DNA of 64,000 nucleotides from an uncultured bacterium. GTDB taxonomy: Bacteria; Bacteroidota; Bacteroidia; Bacteroidales; Muribaculaceae. The DNA lies in NCBI GenBank assembly GCA_905214715.1, contig CAJMMT010000011.1, positions 38,988 to 102,987 on the forward strand, given 5' to 3'. The number at the start of each line of letters is the position of its first letter. Within the stretch, counting starts at the first letter, position 1. Made by a program: the position numbers and the translations under genes. Below the pieces are notes generated by a model, which did no database searches, was not told the origin of the DNA, and saw nothing but the letters and a program-made list of their open reading frames with translations. Positions 25,875 to 35,220 of the stretch are shown here, piece after piece.

Positions 25875-27818
25875 TCAACGATGCATCAGCAACAGTAGAA
25901 CATTGACATCCGCAGGCGATACACCAGGTATGCGAGAGGCCTCTCCTATGGTCGTCGGGCGATGCAGCTGCAATTTCTGACGGGCTTCGGTCGAGAGTGC
26001 GTTCAATGCCGAATAATCAAACTCCGATGGCAATTTTACATATTCAAGCCTACGGGCCTTCTCAGCCGATTCCTGCTCTCTCAATATATATCCTTCATAT
26101 TTTATCAATATCTCCGCGGCCTCGGTTATCTCTTCACGACGATTCTCCGGCAATTCATCTATCTTGGCTGCAAGCGCGGGAAGTATTTCTATCAACTGAG
26201 CGAATCCGAGCTGCGGACGTTTCAGCAGTTCATACAGCCTGGTACCGGCTGTCAACGGTGCGCTTCCATTCGCCACAAGGAATTCCTGCACTTCGGGAGT
26301 CGCCTTGACCAGATAATCGCGACAGAAGTCTATCAGAGAGTCGCGAAGTTCGCGCTTGCTTTCCATAGCTTCCATACGCGCCCTGTCGGCGAGTCCGATT
26401 TCATAACCAAGCGGCGTAAGGCGCATGTCGGCGTTGTCCTGACGCAGCAATATGCGGTACTCGGCTCTGGAGGTAAACATACGGTAAGGCTCGTCCACCC
26501 CCTTTGTTACCAGATCGTCGATAAGGACACCTATATATGCCTGATCGCGGCCGAGTATCACCTTCTCTTCTCCTCGCAATGCCCTAACGGCGTTTATACC
26601 GGCCATAAGGCCCTGCGCGGCCGCCTCTTCATAGCCTGTGGTACCGTTTATCTGCCCGGCGAAATAAAGTCCGGACACAAGACGCGTCTGCAGGTCATGG
26701 CGCAGGCATGTCGGTGGAAAGAAATCATATTCTATGGCGTAGCCGGGACGCAGGAAATGCACGTCGCGCAACGCCGGCACCTGCTGTAATGCCCTGAGCT
26801 GAACCTCCCACGGCAATGAAGAGGAGAAGCCGTTTATATAATATTCAGTCGTAGTCTCCCCTTCCGGTTCGAGAAACAGCTGATGGCTATCCTTGTCGGC
26901 AAAGGTTACGATCTTGGTCTCGATACTCGGACAATAGCGCGGACCTATGCTCTTTATCTGACCGTTGTATAAGGGCGATGAGTCGAGATTGGAGCGCAAT
27001 TCTTCGTGTACCGTTTTATTGGTATGGGTTATGAAGCAGCTGCGCGGGGCAAGTTCGCGCCTTACATCGGGAAGAAACGAGAATTTGTGGGGATCACGCG
27101 TGTACTCTCCATTGCAATCCGCTTCGTGGCTGTCGTCGCCATCCTGTCGTTCGCAGAGCGAGAAGTCGATGCTGCGTGCGTCTATACGGGCCGGCGTACC
27201 GGTCTTCATACGGTCTGAGGGGAATCCGAGAGACACCAGCTGCTCCGTAAGACCATGACTGGCAGGCTCCGAGATTCTTCCGCCCTCTATCCGGGTTGCG
27301 CCGAAGTGCATCAGCCCGTTAAGGAAAGTACCGTTGGTCAGTATCACTTTCTTTGCCGAGAAACTGAATCCCAATGCTGTTTCAACACCTTTGACCGTCA
27401 GCTTACGACCATCGGCATCTTCCTGTGATTCTTCTATCCGTAAGCGTGTTACAGTGTCCTGAAATAATCTCAGACCCGGCGTGGAGTCCAATACTTCGCG
27501 CCATGCGTTGCTGAAGAGCTGTCTGTCGCTCTGCACTCTCGGCGACCATACGGCAGGTCCTTTGGAGCGGTTAAGCATCCGGAACTGTATGGCAGTGCGG
27601 TCGGCGATTATTCCGGTCATGCCACCGAGCGCATCCACCTCGCGCACCAACTGTCCTTTGGCGATACCTCCTATCGCAGGGTTGCACGACATCCATGCCA
27701 CTTTCGCTAAATCAGTGGTTATCAAAAGTGTATAAGCACCTATACGCGCTGCGGCCACCGCAGCCTCGCATCCGGCGTGCCCTGCTCCCACGACTATGAC
27801 ATCATAATTAAATTCCAT
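25875..27818 (-). CDS. mnmG: tRNA uridine-5-carboxymethylaminomethyl modification enzyme MnmG
   Basis: FAD-dependent partner of MnmE in modifying the wobble uridine of several tRNAs. The 647 residues begin YDVIVVGAGHAGCEAAVAAARIG (Rossmann FAD site) and contain GAIGGIAKGQL-like SCNPAIGGIAKGQLV and QINGTTGYEEAAAQGL. Full length. It lies 23 nt after ybeY and probably shares its transcript. In many bacteria this gene is close to the replication origin, which fits the nearby parS. Confidence 0.97.
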   Translation of the reverse strand: MEFNYDVIVVGAGHAGCEAAVAAARIGAYTLLITTDLAKVAWMSCNPAIGGIAKGQLVREVDALGGMTGIIADRTAIQFRMLNRSKGPAVWSPRVQSDRQLFSNAWREVLDSTPGLRLFQDTVTRLRIEESQEDADGRKLTVKGVETALGFSFSAKKVILTNGTFLNGLMHFGATRIEGGRISEPASHGLTEQLVSLGFPSDRMKTGTPARIDARSIDFSLCERQDGDDSHEADCNGEYTRDPHKFSFLPDVRRELAPRSCFITHTNKTVHEELRSNLDSSPLYNGQIKSIGPRYCPSIETKIVTFADKDSHQLFLEPEGETTTEYYINGFSSSLPWEVQLRALQQVPALRDVHFLRPGYAIEYDFFPPTCLRHDLQTRLVSGLYFAGQINGTTGYEEAAAQGLMAGINAVRALRGEEKVILGRDQAYIGVLIDDLVTKGVDEPYRMFTSRAEYRILLRQDNADMRLTPLGYEIGLADRARMEAMESKRELRDSLIDFCRDYLVKATPEVQEFLVANGSAPLTAGTRLYELLKRPQLGFAQLIEILPALAAKIDELPENRREEITEAAEILIKYEGYILREQESAEKARRLEYVKLPSEFDYSALNALSTEARQKLQLHRPTTIGEASRIPGVSPADVNVLLLLMHR

Positions 27819-27841
27819 TTAACCCTATATCAGTTAGCAGA

Positions 27842-28261
27842 TTATATGGTTTCATACATTACAAGGGCCTTGTTTTCAGCGGCTTCCATTATCTCGCGCT
27901 CTCCCGGCCCCTTGTCGTTTATGCCGCAAAGATGCAACAGACCGTGTACTATCACGCGCTTGAGTTCGCGGTCATAGCTCTCTCCCACTTTCTCGGCATT
28001 GGTAGCTACGGTATCGAGCGAAATCATCATATCGCCACTCACCTTGTCGCCACGGGAGTAGTCGAAAGTAATTATGTCGGTGTAATAATCATGACCGAGA
28101 AACTTGTTGTTCTGCTCCAATATATAGTTATCGTCACAGAACAGATAAGAGAGGTTGCCGACACGGCGCCCATGGTCGACGGCCACTGCACCGAGCCAAC
28201 GTTCCACCCGGCTATAATCCAAATCGGGGAGTCGCACCCCTTCGGTCTGAAAATCTATCAT
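27842..28261 (-). CDS. ybeY: Endoribonuclease YbeY
   Basis: Zinc-dependent RNase acting in 16S rRNA maturation and ribosome quality control. The 139-residue protein has VIVHGLLHLCGINDKG. The first two histidines of the HxxxHxxxxxH zinc motif are present and the third position is Asp; I recall this variant in other Bacteroidetes, so I do not treat it as a defect. It is the first gene before mnmG. Confidence 0.93.
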   Translation of the reverse strand: MIDFQTEGVRLPDLDYSRVERWLGAVAVDHGRRVGNLSYLFCDDNYILEQNNKFLGHDYYTDIITFDYSRGDKVSGDMMISLDTVATNAEKVGESYDRELKRVIVHGLLHLCGINDKGPGEREIMEAAENKALVMYETI

Positions 28262-28758
28262 AGATATTTCAACAGTTGCTTGGCTGTGGTGAGAGGTCGT
28301 AATTAATGTAAAATTTCAGACGACACGAAAAACCGACAGACAAAAGAAAAACCGCAAGCCCTGTCAGACAAGGCCCGCCAAATGAGACTTCAATAAATCC
28401 GGACTGTCGTAGAAAATTTCAGCAATAGGACAGTCCCGACTAAAACATACAAAAATAACTTTTTTAGCCATGCGAGCCAAGAGCAAGCAAAAAATTAAGA
28501 AAAATCCGCGTTCAAGGCTCCAAAATTCGCGCCCGGACACCCGCAAAACAAAAAATAAAGGATTCTCAGAGCCTTAACATACCCGATATTTTACTCTAAT
28601 CTTTTAATTCCATGTTATTTGCAACGGTTATCAACAATACTGCGCCGTCAACCCAAATAATCAGAGTCCCGCCGCTTCTAAGGGAAATCGCGCCACTCAC
28701 AAGAAATTCCGCCGCTTCGCTAAGCGGACACCCGACAGAGACCGTACCTACTAAACTC
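28262..28758. other. Long intergenic region between ybeY and the next plus-strand gene
   Basis: No confident gene. A minus-strand frame (28364-28546, 60 codons, one hydrophobic stretch) ends inside a hairpin GCCTTG / CAGGGC (28357-28373), which is followed on that strand by a T-rich run. This looks like the end of a small transcript. Near 28671-28727 CCGCCGCTTC occurs twice, the second copy forming hairpin CCGCTT / AAGCGG. Confidence 0.4.
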
Positions 28759-28787
28759 TTTGCTTTCCTTGTCAAGTAATATCTTTG
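28759..28787 (+). promoter_or_regulatory. Promoter of the 117-residue hypothetical gene, with a 17-bp direct repeat
   Basis: TTTG (28759-28762), 17 nt, TATCTTTG (28780-28787, exact -7). The boxes fall in a direct repeat of TCTTTGCTTTCCTTGTC at 28757-28773 and 28782-28798. The spacer is shorter than the usual 19-21 nt. Confidence 0.5.
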
Positions 28788-28911
28788 CTTTCCTTGTCGA
28801 ACCTGATAAGCATTGCCTAATGTAAACTTTTCTTTCGGGGCGGTGTTTTTTAGGTAACCACAATTGCTTGAAGCCACAAGAGGCTTTGAGCAACCACAAA
28901 CACTTTGAGTT

Positions 28912-29265
28912 ATGAATAGGATTAAACATATCTATATCGTTTCGTTCGGCGATTCCAGAAAGTATCGCTTCGTATTCGACGACATTTATGAGAATGGCAA
29001 ACATAAGGACACTCCGCTCGTAAAGCTTGAAAATTATCTTAACTCTTATCTGAAAAAGGAGTTCCCGGGCGAGACCTTCGCCTATTATACCACACCGAAA
29101 ATTACCGAAGTCTCTCCGGAACATGAAAGCCAGTTCGCTTCATACCCTCCGCTCGATGAAAAGGCTGTGGAAGAGATAAAGGCGGAACTGAAACGCGAAA
29201 TCATGGTTATGAACGAAGCACGCCAACAAAGTTCCGATGCACCCTGGAACGATGTAAATGCATAA
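28912..29265 (+). CDS. Conserved-looking hypothetical protein
   Basis: A 117-residue soluble protein beginning MNRIKHIYIVSFGDSRKYRF, without a signal peptide or known motif. It has a beta-rich N-terminal half (IYIVSFGDS, YRFVFDD) and an acidic, helical C-terminal half (EEIKAELKREIMVMNEARQ). It is flanked by its own promoter and a strong terminator, which supports it as a separate gene. I do not recognise the function. Confidence 0.7.
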   Translation: MNRIKHIYIVSFGDSRKYRFVFDDIYENGKHKDTPLVKLENYLNSYLKKEFPGETFAYYTTPKITEVSPEHESQFASYPPLDEKAVEEIKAELKREIMVMNEARQQSSDAPWNDVNA

Positions 29266-29333
29266 CCCGTCTGTCGCTACCGCAATCTTTGCCCATTACA
29301 TACTTTTATTGTTTTCAAGGCAAATACCGCATA

Positions 29334-29381
29334 AATACCATAAATTTAGGGCTTCAAACCCTGTTTATGGTATTATTTTTT
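29334..29381 (+). terminator. Strong terminator touching the next promoter
   Basis: AATACCATAAA / TTTATGGTATT (11 bp) with inner GGG / CCC, then ATTTTTTT. The -7 box of the next gene starts at 29382, so hairpin DNA occupies that promoter's -33 region. Confidence 0.8.
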
Positions 29382-29389
29382 TATCTTTG
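29382..29389 (+). promoter_or_regulatory. -7 box of the lipoprotein-comM pair
   Basis: TATCTTTG, exact, 19 nt before the lipoprotein ATG at 29409. No TTTG is at -33; the place is filled by the right arm of the terminator stem. Confidence 0.55.
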
Positions 29390-29408
29390 CGCCTATAGCC
29401 TGTTTTAT

Positions 29409-30473
29409 ATGCGCAACAATCTTTTTGTATTTGTATTGCTTCTCATCGCCACCCTTTTGTCGGGTTGCCGCAAGAGCAGTTTCAAGATAGATTTCGCCCT
29501 GGACCCTGATGTCTGGGGCAATTATCAACTTGCCTATTATGCTTCCGACAGCAAACGTGGCATGTGGATAAACACTACTGTCCCGTTGCAAAACGGCAAG
29601 TTCAGTCTGACCGGCATCACCGTGAATCCCACTTTGGTATGCCTGTCCAACGGCACCTCTTCCGACATATACTTCTATGTTGAACCGGGCGACAAGCTTA
29701 ATATAACCGGCAATTCGTCCGACCCAAGAACTTGGGAAATAACCGGCAACAAACTTGACGAGGAATGGAGCGCATGGCGCGTAGAAGCTGTCAAGAAACC
29801 TACCGAAAAGCTACCGGAACTTATAGCCGAATATGTGGGCAAGAATCCGGAATCATCCCTTTCCCCCCTTCTACTGCTGACCTCTTTCCCACGCGCCGAA
29901 CGCCCTGAAGAGTTCGTGAGACTATGGAACTCGCTCGCCGATAAAGAAGAGGCCGCGGCATTTGCCGATATCTCCGGTACACCCGATTTCGGAGCAGGCT
30001 CTCCATTCGACATGAACGCCAACGGAAAGCTACGTTATGATCCCTCGCGACGAGCAATACGGTCGTTGGCCCTAAGACGCCACGGGGGGTACGGCGACAC
30101 CCTTAGATGGAATCCCGGTGTTCCGGCTATACTTTATTTCTACCGCCGTAATTCCGACAGACATACTGAGATAACCGACACTCTGAAAAGCTTGAGAAAA
30201 TTCAGTCCCGACTCACTGAAAGCCTCCATAGCCACAATATCCATGGATCCCGATTCCATGAAATGGCGCTCGGCTGTAATTTTCGACAGCATACCCGGGA
30301 CTATGGATTCATGGATGCCTCTCGGGCTTAACGACAGCCGCGCACGCATGCTCGGGGTAGCACGCACCCCCTATTTCATAGTCGTGGGAAAAGGAGGAAA
30401 ACAATTGTATCGCGGCAACGACTGCAAGGAGGCTGCCAAATCGTTCCGCAAAGCAATCGGGACCGGGAAATAA
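29409..30473 (+). CDS. Thioredoxin-like lipoprotein lacking the CxxC pair
   Basis: A 354-residue lipoprotein (MRNNLFVFVLLLIATLLSGC, Cys20). The start is chosen for this signal; the frame is open further up. The N-terminal part (about 25-110) resembles the DUF4369 domain found before TlpA-like thioredoxins. The C-terminal part (about 230-354) keeps the thioredoxin outline: PGVPAILYFYRRNSD where WCxxC should be, and GVARTPYFIVV with the cis-Pro. No redox cysteines remain, so it is probably a binding or structural variant. comM follows after 13 nt. Confidence 0.7.
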   Translation: MRNNLFVFVLLLIATLLSGCRKSSFKIDFALDPDVWGNYQLAYYASDSKRGMWINTTVPLQNGKFSLTGITVNPTLVCLSNGTSSDIYFYVEPGDKLNITGNSSDPRTWEITGNKLDEEWSAWRVEAVKKPTEKLPELIAEYVGKNPESSLSPLLLLTSFPRAERPEEFVRLWNSLADKEEAAAFADISGTPDFGAGSPFDMNANGKLRYDPSRRAIRSLALRRHGGYGDTLRWNPGVPAILYFYRRNSDRHTEITDTLKSLRKFSPDSLKASIATISMDPDSMKWRSAVIFDSIPGTMDSWMPLGLNDSRARMLGVARTPYFIVVGKGGKQLYRGNDCKEAAKSFRKAIGTGK

Positions 30474-30486
30474 TATCCAGAGTTAC

Positions 30487-32031
30487 ATGTTGACCAAAAT
30501 CTACTCCGCATCGATATATGGTATCGAAGCCTCGCCGGTAACTATCGAAACTTCAGTTACCAATGGAGCCTCGTTTTCCATAGTAGGTCTTGCCGATACC
30601 GCCGTAAAGGAGGCGTACCAACGCATCACCACGGCCATGGAACATGCCGGCAAAGTGTTTCCACGCCGTCGCACGGTTATAAATCTCGCACCGGCCGATG
30701 TAAAGAAGGAGGGTGCCCATTTCGACCTTCCTATGGCTCTCGGCATCTTGGGTGCGAACCGGGACATGCCGGCCGACATGCTGGAGGAGACTATGGTTAT
30801 GGGAGAACTGTCGCTCGACGGCTCGGTGCTTCCGGTGCGCGGAGCTCTTCCGGTAGCCATCATGGCCCGTAAGATGGGTATCAAACGTCTTATCGTTCCC
30901 GAGGCCAATGTTACCGAAGCCGCGGTTGTAAACAATCTGGAGGTGTATGGTGTGGAGAGCTTGGGAGAAGCCGTGGCCATACTGAGCGGAGTGTCCGACA
31001 AACAACCTACAGTCATAGATACAAGGGCTCTTTTCGCCAAGGCACAAGGGAAATTCGACTTCAATTTTTCTGAGGTAAAAGGTCAGGAAAATGTGAAACG
31101 GGCTCTTGAGGTAGCCTGCGCCGGCGGCCACAATATATTGCTTATCGGCCCTCCGGGAGCCGGCAAATCAATGCTGGCCAAGCGCATCCCATCAATCCTG
31201 CCGCCGTTCTCCATGGCCGAGGCTCTCGAGACCACAAAAATACATTCCGTGGCCGGGAAACTCCACCGAGGGTCGATGCTTATGACCAACCGTCCTTTCC
31301 GTGCCCCGCACCATACCGTTTCACCGGTAGCGCTTGTAGGGGGCGGCCTCTCACCCATGCCAGGCGAAATTTCACTGGCCCATAACGGAGTGTTGTTTCT
31401 GGATGAATTTCCCGAATTTCCCCGTCAGGTACTTGAGGTTATGCGTCAACCGATAGAAGACCGTGTCATTACGGTATCGCGTGCGAAATATACAGTCGAT
31501 TATCCGGCATCGTTTATGCTGGTGGCCTCCATGAATCCCTGTCCCTGCGGTTATTACGGTCATCCTACGCGCCGTTGCACCTGCCCTCCCGGCGCTGTAT
31601 CCAAGTATATGAACAGGATAAGCGGACCGTTGCTCGACCGCATAGACATACAGGTCGAGATACAGCCGGTGGAGTTCGATGCCATGGCTTCGCGCGAGGC
31701 GGCCGAATCGAGCGAATGCATACGCGAGAGGGTTATACGTGCCCGTGCGATACAGCAGGCCCGATATGCCTCGGAACCCGGTATATACTGCAACGCCCAG
31801 ATGAATTCACGTCTGATTCAGGAATATGCCTGGCCCGACGAAGAGGGCATGGCGAAACTGAAGCTACGCATGGAGAAGCTGAACATGTCGGCCCGCGCCT
31901 TTGACCGCATACTGCGGGTAGCCCGCACGATAGCCGACCTGGACGGCTCGGAGAAGATAACCAACCTGCACCTCTCCGAAGCCATAAACTACCGCAGCCT
32001 TGACCGCGAATCCTACGGCCAATCCTTCTGA
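30487..32031 (+). CDS. comM: YifB/ComM family Mg-chelatase-like AAA+ ATPase
   Basis: A 514-residue AAA+ protein; ComM relatives are branch-migration helicases that help integrate DNA taken up in transformation. It has an N-terminal Lon-protease-like domain (about 1-170), Walker A GPPGAGKS (221-228), Walker B GVLFLDEF (301-308) and a Cys cluster CPCGYYGHPTRRCTCPP. It is co-transcribed with the lipoprotein upstream and converges on queG, overlapping it by 19 bp at the 3' ends. Confidence 0.9.
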   Translation: MLTKIYSASIYGIEASPVTIETSVTNGASFSIVGLADTAVKEAYQRITTAMEHAGKVFPRRRTVINLAPADVKKEGAHFDLPMALGILGANRDMPADMLEETMVMGELSLDGSVLPVRGALPVAIMARKMGIKRLIVPEANVTEAAVVNNLEVYGVESLGEAVAILSGVSDKQPTVIDTRALFAKAQGKFDFNFSEVKGQENVKRALEVACAGGHNILLIGPPGAGKSMLAKRIPSILPPFSMAEALETTKIHSVAGKLHRGSMLMTNRPFRAPHHTVSPVALVGGGLSPMPGEISLAHNGVLFLDEFPEFPRQVLEVMRQPIEDRVITVSRAKYTVDYPASFMLVASMNPCPCGYYGHPTRRCTCPPGAVSKYMNRISGPLLDRIDIQVEIQPVEFDAMASREAAESSECIRERVIRARAIQQARYASEPGIYCNAQMNSRLIQEYAWPDEEGMAKLKLRMEKLNMSARAFDRILRVARTIADLDGSEKITNLHLSEAINYRSLDRESYGQSF

Positions 32032-33095
32032 TCATCCGACGGTTGCTTAATGCCCGGATACAGAGGCAGGGAATTGGCGTTGCGGCGCAGGCCTTCGAGC
32101 TTGGCCCGTTTTATTGGAGAGCCTTTGAACAGACGGCTGAATTCTTCCTGAGTCATTTCGGCGCAGCGTTGTTTTGTCAGGGATGCTATCGCAGGGACCG
32201 GAAGCAGCCCGGGGAGGAAGCGGAGATTCTCCTGATTGCGGTATGGAAGACGGTTCAAAGGACAGGCTGTAAAGCAACGGTCGCACCCGAAGAGAGTTTC
32301 CCTGCCCGCAGGAGTCGACATGGCCCTTGCCGCCTCGGGGGTATCAAATGGACCTCGATGCTCTATCGTAAGATATGAAAGACAGAAACGCGCATCTACC
32401 TTACCATAATAATTTCCGGAAGTTTCCCGGGTAATCAGGGTCTTTTCGCAATAACCTCCGGAGAGGGCACCTGCCGGGCAGGCTTTTTCGCAACGACCGC
32501 ATTGCGTGCATTCTGACGGCTTTATATCATCGAGGGTAATGTCGGGTACTGCGGCATCTATTCCGAACAGCTCAGCGAAGTCTGAGGCCGTCAGCGGGGC
32601 ATTTTGCATAAGGCCTAACTGAGCCGGAGTAGCCGTAGTAAGCAATTCGAACAGGAAACAGGCGGTTCCGAAACCGTCGACCGACACCATTCCGGACCGG
32701 GTAAGTCTGCCGAGTCCGCTCCTCACACTCCAATAGCGTTCCATTACCGGAGCGGAATCGACACAAAGCCGCCATTCACCCATTCCTTTTTCCGTCAGTT
32801 TCCGTAAAGCCGGACGGAATAGATTCCTAATCAGGTCATGGTAATCGAGTCCGAGGGCATAAGAGGCGATAGCTCCGGAAGGGGCACCTCCGGCAGGAAG
32901 GGGAAAAGGTATCGCAAGGGCAATCATAGTCCGGGCACCCGGAAGCAGCCCTTCAGGGTCTCGACGCAATTCAGGCCAATTGGCCATATAGGCCATACCG
33001 GCGTTCGCACCTGATTCAATCCAATCATGGAGACATGTCAGCGCTTCATCGCTGACCACATCTACGGGAATAGCTCTTGCGGCAATCGAAATCAC
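32013..33095 (-). CDS. queG: Epoxyqueuosine reductase
   Basis: Last step of queuosine synthesis in tRNA, reducing epoxyqueuosine with a cobalamin and two 4Fe-4S clusters. The 360-residue protein has the first cluster cysteines in CTQCGRCEKACP (196, 199, 202, 206) and the second in CDRCFTACP (271, 274, 278). The start overlaps the rnhA stop by ATGA. It is the last gene of the long minus-strand run. Confidence 0.94.
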   Translation of the reverse strand: MISIAARAIPVDVVSDEALTCLHDWIESGANAGMAYMANWPELRRDPEGLLPGARTMIALAIPFPLPAGGAPSGAIASYALGLDYHDLIRNLFRPALRKLTEKGMGEWRLCVDSAPVMERYWSVRSGLGRLTRSGMVSVDGFGTACFLFELLTTATPAQLGLMQNAPLTASDFAELFGIDAAVPDITLDDIKPSECTQCGRCEKACPAGALSGGYCEKTLITRETSGNYYGKVDARFCLSYLTIEHRGPFDTPEAARAMSTPAGRETLFGCDRCFTACPLNRLPYRNQENLRFLPGLLPVPAIASLTKQRCAEMTQEEFSRLFKGSPIKRAKLEGLRRNANSLPLYPGIKQPSDDQKDWP

Positions 33096-33784
33096 TTACG
33101 GTCGAAGTCTGCGGGCACCTCTCCCCATTTGTCGGTGTCCCATTTAAGAATCTTCACAGGCCAATCGTGGGTGCGCAACCACACAACTCCCCTGCCGAGC
33201 AACTCGAAAAGCTTACGGTTACTGTCGTTCATCTGCAGAGTGGTCTTGGGCTGACGTTTCTTCACCCATCCCATCGCGATTCTCGAATCGCTGTACAGGG
33301 TATGCCAGTCATTATCGCGATACATCAGGGCGAGGGCGTGGACAATAGCCAGAAACTCGCCTATATTGTTCGTACCCTGTTCGAACGGTCCCATGTGGAA
33401 AATCTCGCGGCCCGACATAAGTTCCACACACCGATACTCCATCCTTCCCGGATTGCCGAGGCATGAAGCATCTACGGCCCATCCTTTCAGGTCTATTTCT
33501 GGGAACTGGAAATAATCTGACTGGACAGCACCGGCCGGTTTATTCCCGATTTTAGACGTAGCAGGGCGACGGTGGTTCCCGGCCCCGGCTATAAGATTGC
33601 CGAGGTCATGAGTCTCCTCGCGGCTAAGCTCCTCGCGATAAGCACGCGTGGCGGCTTCCGCCGAGTCGAAACCACGGTAACGGGCACCCGGAAAACCCTC
33701 CACCTGCTCGCGTGCATCATCCCAATTGTCGTACACGCCGGGATGACGCCCTACCCATACGGTATAGAACTTCTTTCCGGCCAT
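33092..33784 (-). CDS. rnhA: Ribonuclease H1 with viroplasmin domain
   Basis: Removes RNA from RNA-DNA hybrids. The 230-residue protein has an N-terminal viroplasmin (caulimovirus-type) hybrid-binding domain (KKFYTVWVGRHPGVYDNWDD, about 4-50), a linker and the RNase H domain from about 100, with D105 (VDASCLGNPG), E143 (NNIGEFLAIVHAL) and D166 (LYSDSRIA). It is tightly packed between phoA and queG. Confidence 0.93.
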   Translation of the reverse strand: MAGKKFYTVWVGRHPGVYDNWDDAREQVEGFPGARYRGFDSAEAATRAYREELSREETHDLGNLIAGAGNHRRPATSKIGNKPAGAVQSDYFQFPEIDLKGWAVDASCLGNPGRMEYRCVELMSGREIFHMGPFEQGTNNIGEFLAIVHALALMYRDNDWHTLYSDSRIAMGWVKKRQPKTTLQMNDSNRKLFELLGRGVVWLRTHDWPVKILKWDTDKWGEVPADFDRK

Positions 33785-33786
33785 CC

Positions 33787-35220
33787 TTACTTCAGTTCAG
33801 CCGCCTGCTTTATAAGCATCGGTATCTGCGTGTTGTCCAGAGATCCCGTGAAGAGCTCCTGACCGGCACCGATCGCATATACGGGCACCATATTGCCGGT
33901 ATGGCTCGAAGTGGTCCAGCCTATGCCGTAACGGCGGTTGACAAGATCATAGAGCTTAACGGTAAATTCCTTGAACGACTGATACCAGGTCTCGGTATCC
34001 TTGCCGGTTCCGGTCTCGAAAGTATCGCGGAAAGCTCCGCGGAGAGCGGCTGTTTCGTCATCGCTTAAAGGAATGTTTTTCCAAAGACCGAATTTATCGC
34101 GCAGAGTCTCTTCCATCTCAGGCCAGGTAAAGGTATGCTTTTCCTTCTGCATCTCCTCTATCCACTGGTTGAAACGGTCTTTCGATATACGTTGGTAATC
34201 AATCAGCGACAAGTCGGGATGCTTACGATTATCCTCACGTCCCAGGGCCATGCCGCCGGTGTCGTGATCGGCTGTAACCACTATCAGCGTCTCGTCGGGA
34301 TGCCGCAGATAGAACTGATAAGCCTGTTCTATGGATTGCTGGAAATTCATTATCTCCTTGATTACCGCCGCACCATCGTTGGCATGAGCCGCCCAGTCGA
34401 TGTTGCCCCCTTCTATCATCACGAAAAAGCGTTCGGGATTGTTTTCGCTCACAGTCTTTATACACGCCTCGGTAATATCGCGCAAAGGAGTGGCCCCGGG
34501 TATGGAATCGATCGTATACCCTATCTGGTCATAGACATTCAATTCCGGCAGAAAGAGAATCTTCTTCCCTTTCCCGGCTTTTCCTTTCTTCGCGGATTTG
34601 TCGAGTTCGGCAAGCGAACGCACTATGCGGTATCCACCCTTCTTCCGCATATCGTCGAGCCATTGCTCCCACTTGGGAGTATGGGAAATCTTGAAATTGC
34701 CTCCCGCCAGAAAGCACAGACCGCTTTCCACGGCCCAGGGAGCTATATTCTCGCTCTCGCCTCTGCCGAGGGCATGGGCATAGAAAGCCGCCGGGGTAGC
34801 ATCATCACCGGCCACGGAGGTAGCCACACCTGCGGCATATCCCGCGGCAAGAAAATCGGCAGCAATACTGCGGTAGTTTACCGAATCGGTACTCATGGCC
34901 ACGCGGTTGTTCACAGTCTTATGCCCCGTAGACAGAGCCGTTCCGGCGGCCGCCGAATCGGTAATCGGGGAATCGTAAGAATATGTTCGTGCCTGGGAAG
35001 CCACGGGGAAGGTGGTCATCAACAGAGGCTCCGGAGCTTTGAGCACATCGCGCAGATATGTCTGGGTTGTGTTTACATGTCCCATTCCCATTCCGTCGCC
35101 TATGAAATAGAATATATATCGGGCTTCCGCCGCAGAGGTGAGCGAACAGAAAGCCAGCACGGATGCCGCCAACATCTTGACGGCGGTATTTTTGCCTGAT
35201 GAGAGGTTCATGATAGTCAT
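33787..35220 (-). CDS. phoA: Alkaline phosphatase, periplasmic
   Basis: Releases phosphate from phosphomonoesters. The 477-residue protein has a signal peptide (ends AEA, about 33), metal ligand D42 in FIGDGMGMGHVN, nucleophile S89 in TDSAAAGTALSTGHK, and later metal motifs VMIEGGNIDWAAHAND and TADHDTGGMAL. The ATG overlaps the pdxB stop. It could help strip phosphate from nucleotides, complementing the nuclease locus 18 kb away, but nothing in the DNA links the two directly. Confidence 0.93.
   Translation of the reverse strand: MTIMNLSSGKNTAVKMLAASVLAFCSLTSAAEARYIFYFIGDGMGMGHVNTTQTYLRDVLKAPEPLLMTTFPVASQARTYSYDSPITDSAAAGTALSTGHKTVNNRVAMSTDSVNYRSIAADFLAAGYAAGVATSVAGDDATPAAFYAHALGRGESENIAPWAVESGLCFLAGGNFKISHTPKWEQWLDDMRKKGGYRIVRSLAELDKSAKKGKAGKGKKILFLPELNVYDQIGYTIDSIPGATPLRDITEACIKTVSENNPERFFVMIEGGNIDWAAHANDGAAVIKEIMNFQQSIEQAYQFYLRHPDETLIVVTADHDTGGMALGREDNRKHPDLSLIDYQRISKDRFNQWIEEMQKEKHTFTWPEMEETLRDKFGLWKNIPLSDDETAALRGAFRDTFETGTGKDTETWYQSFKEFTVKLYDLVNRRYGIGWTTSSHTGNMVPVYAIGAGQELFTGSLDNTQIPMLIKQAAELK

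Noticed and set aside
27842..28261. YbeY as a dead enzyme because the third zinc His is Asp
   Set aside because: As far as I recall, other Bacteroidetes YbeY proteins carry the same change, so it is not evidence of inactivation.
28720..29124. 134-codon minus-strand frame over the 117-residue hypothetical gene
   Set aside because: It has no start signal. The plus-strand gene has a promoter, an ATG and a terminator.
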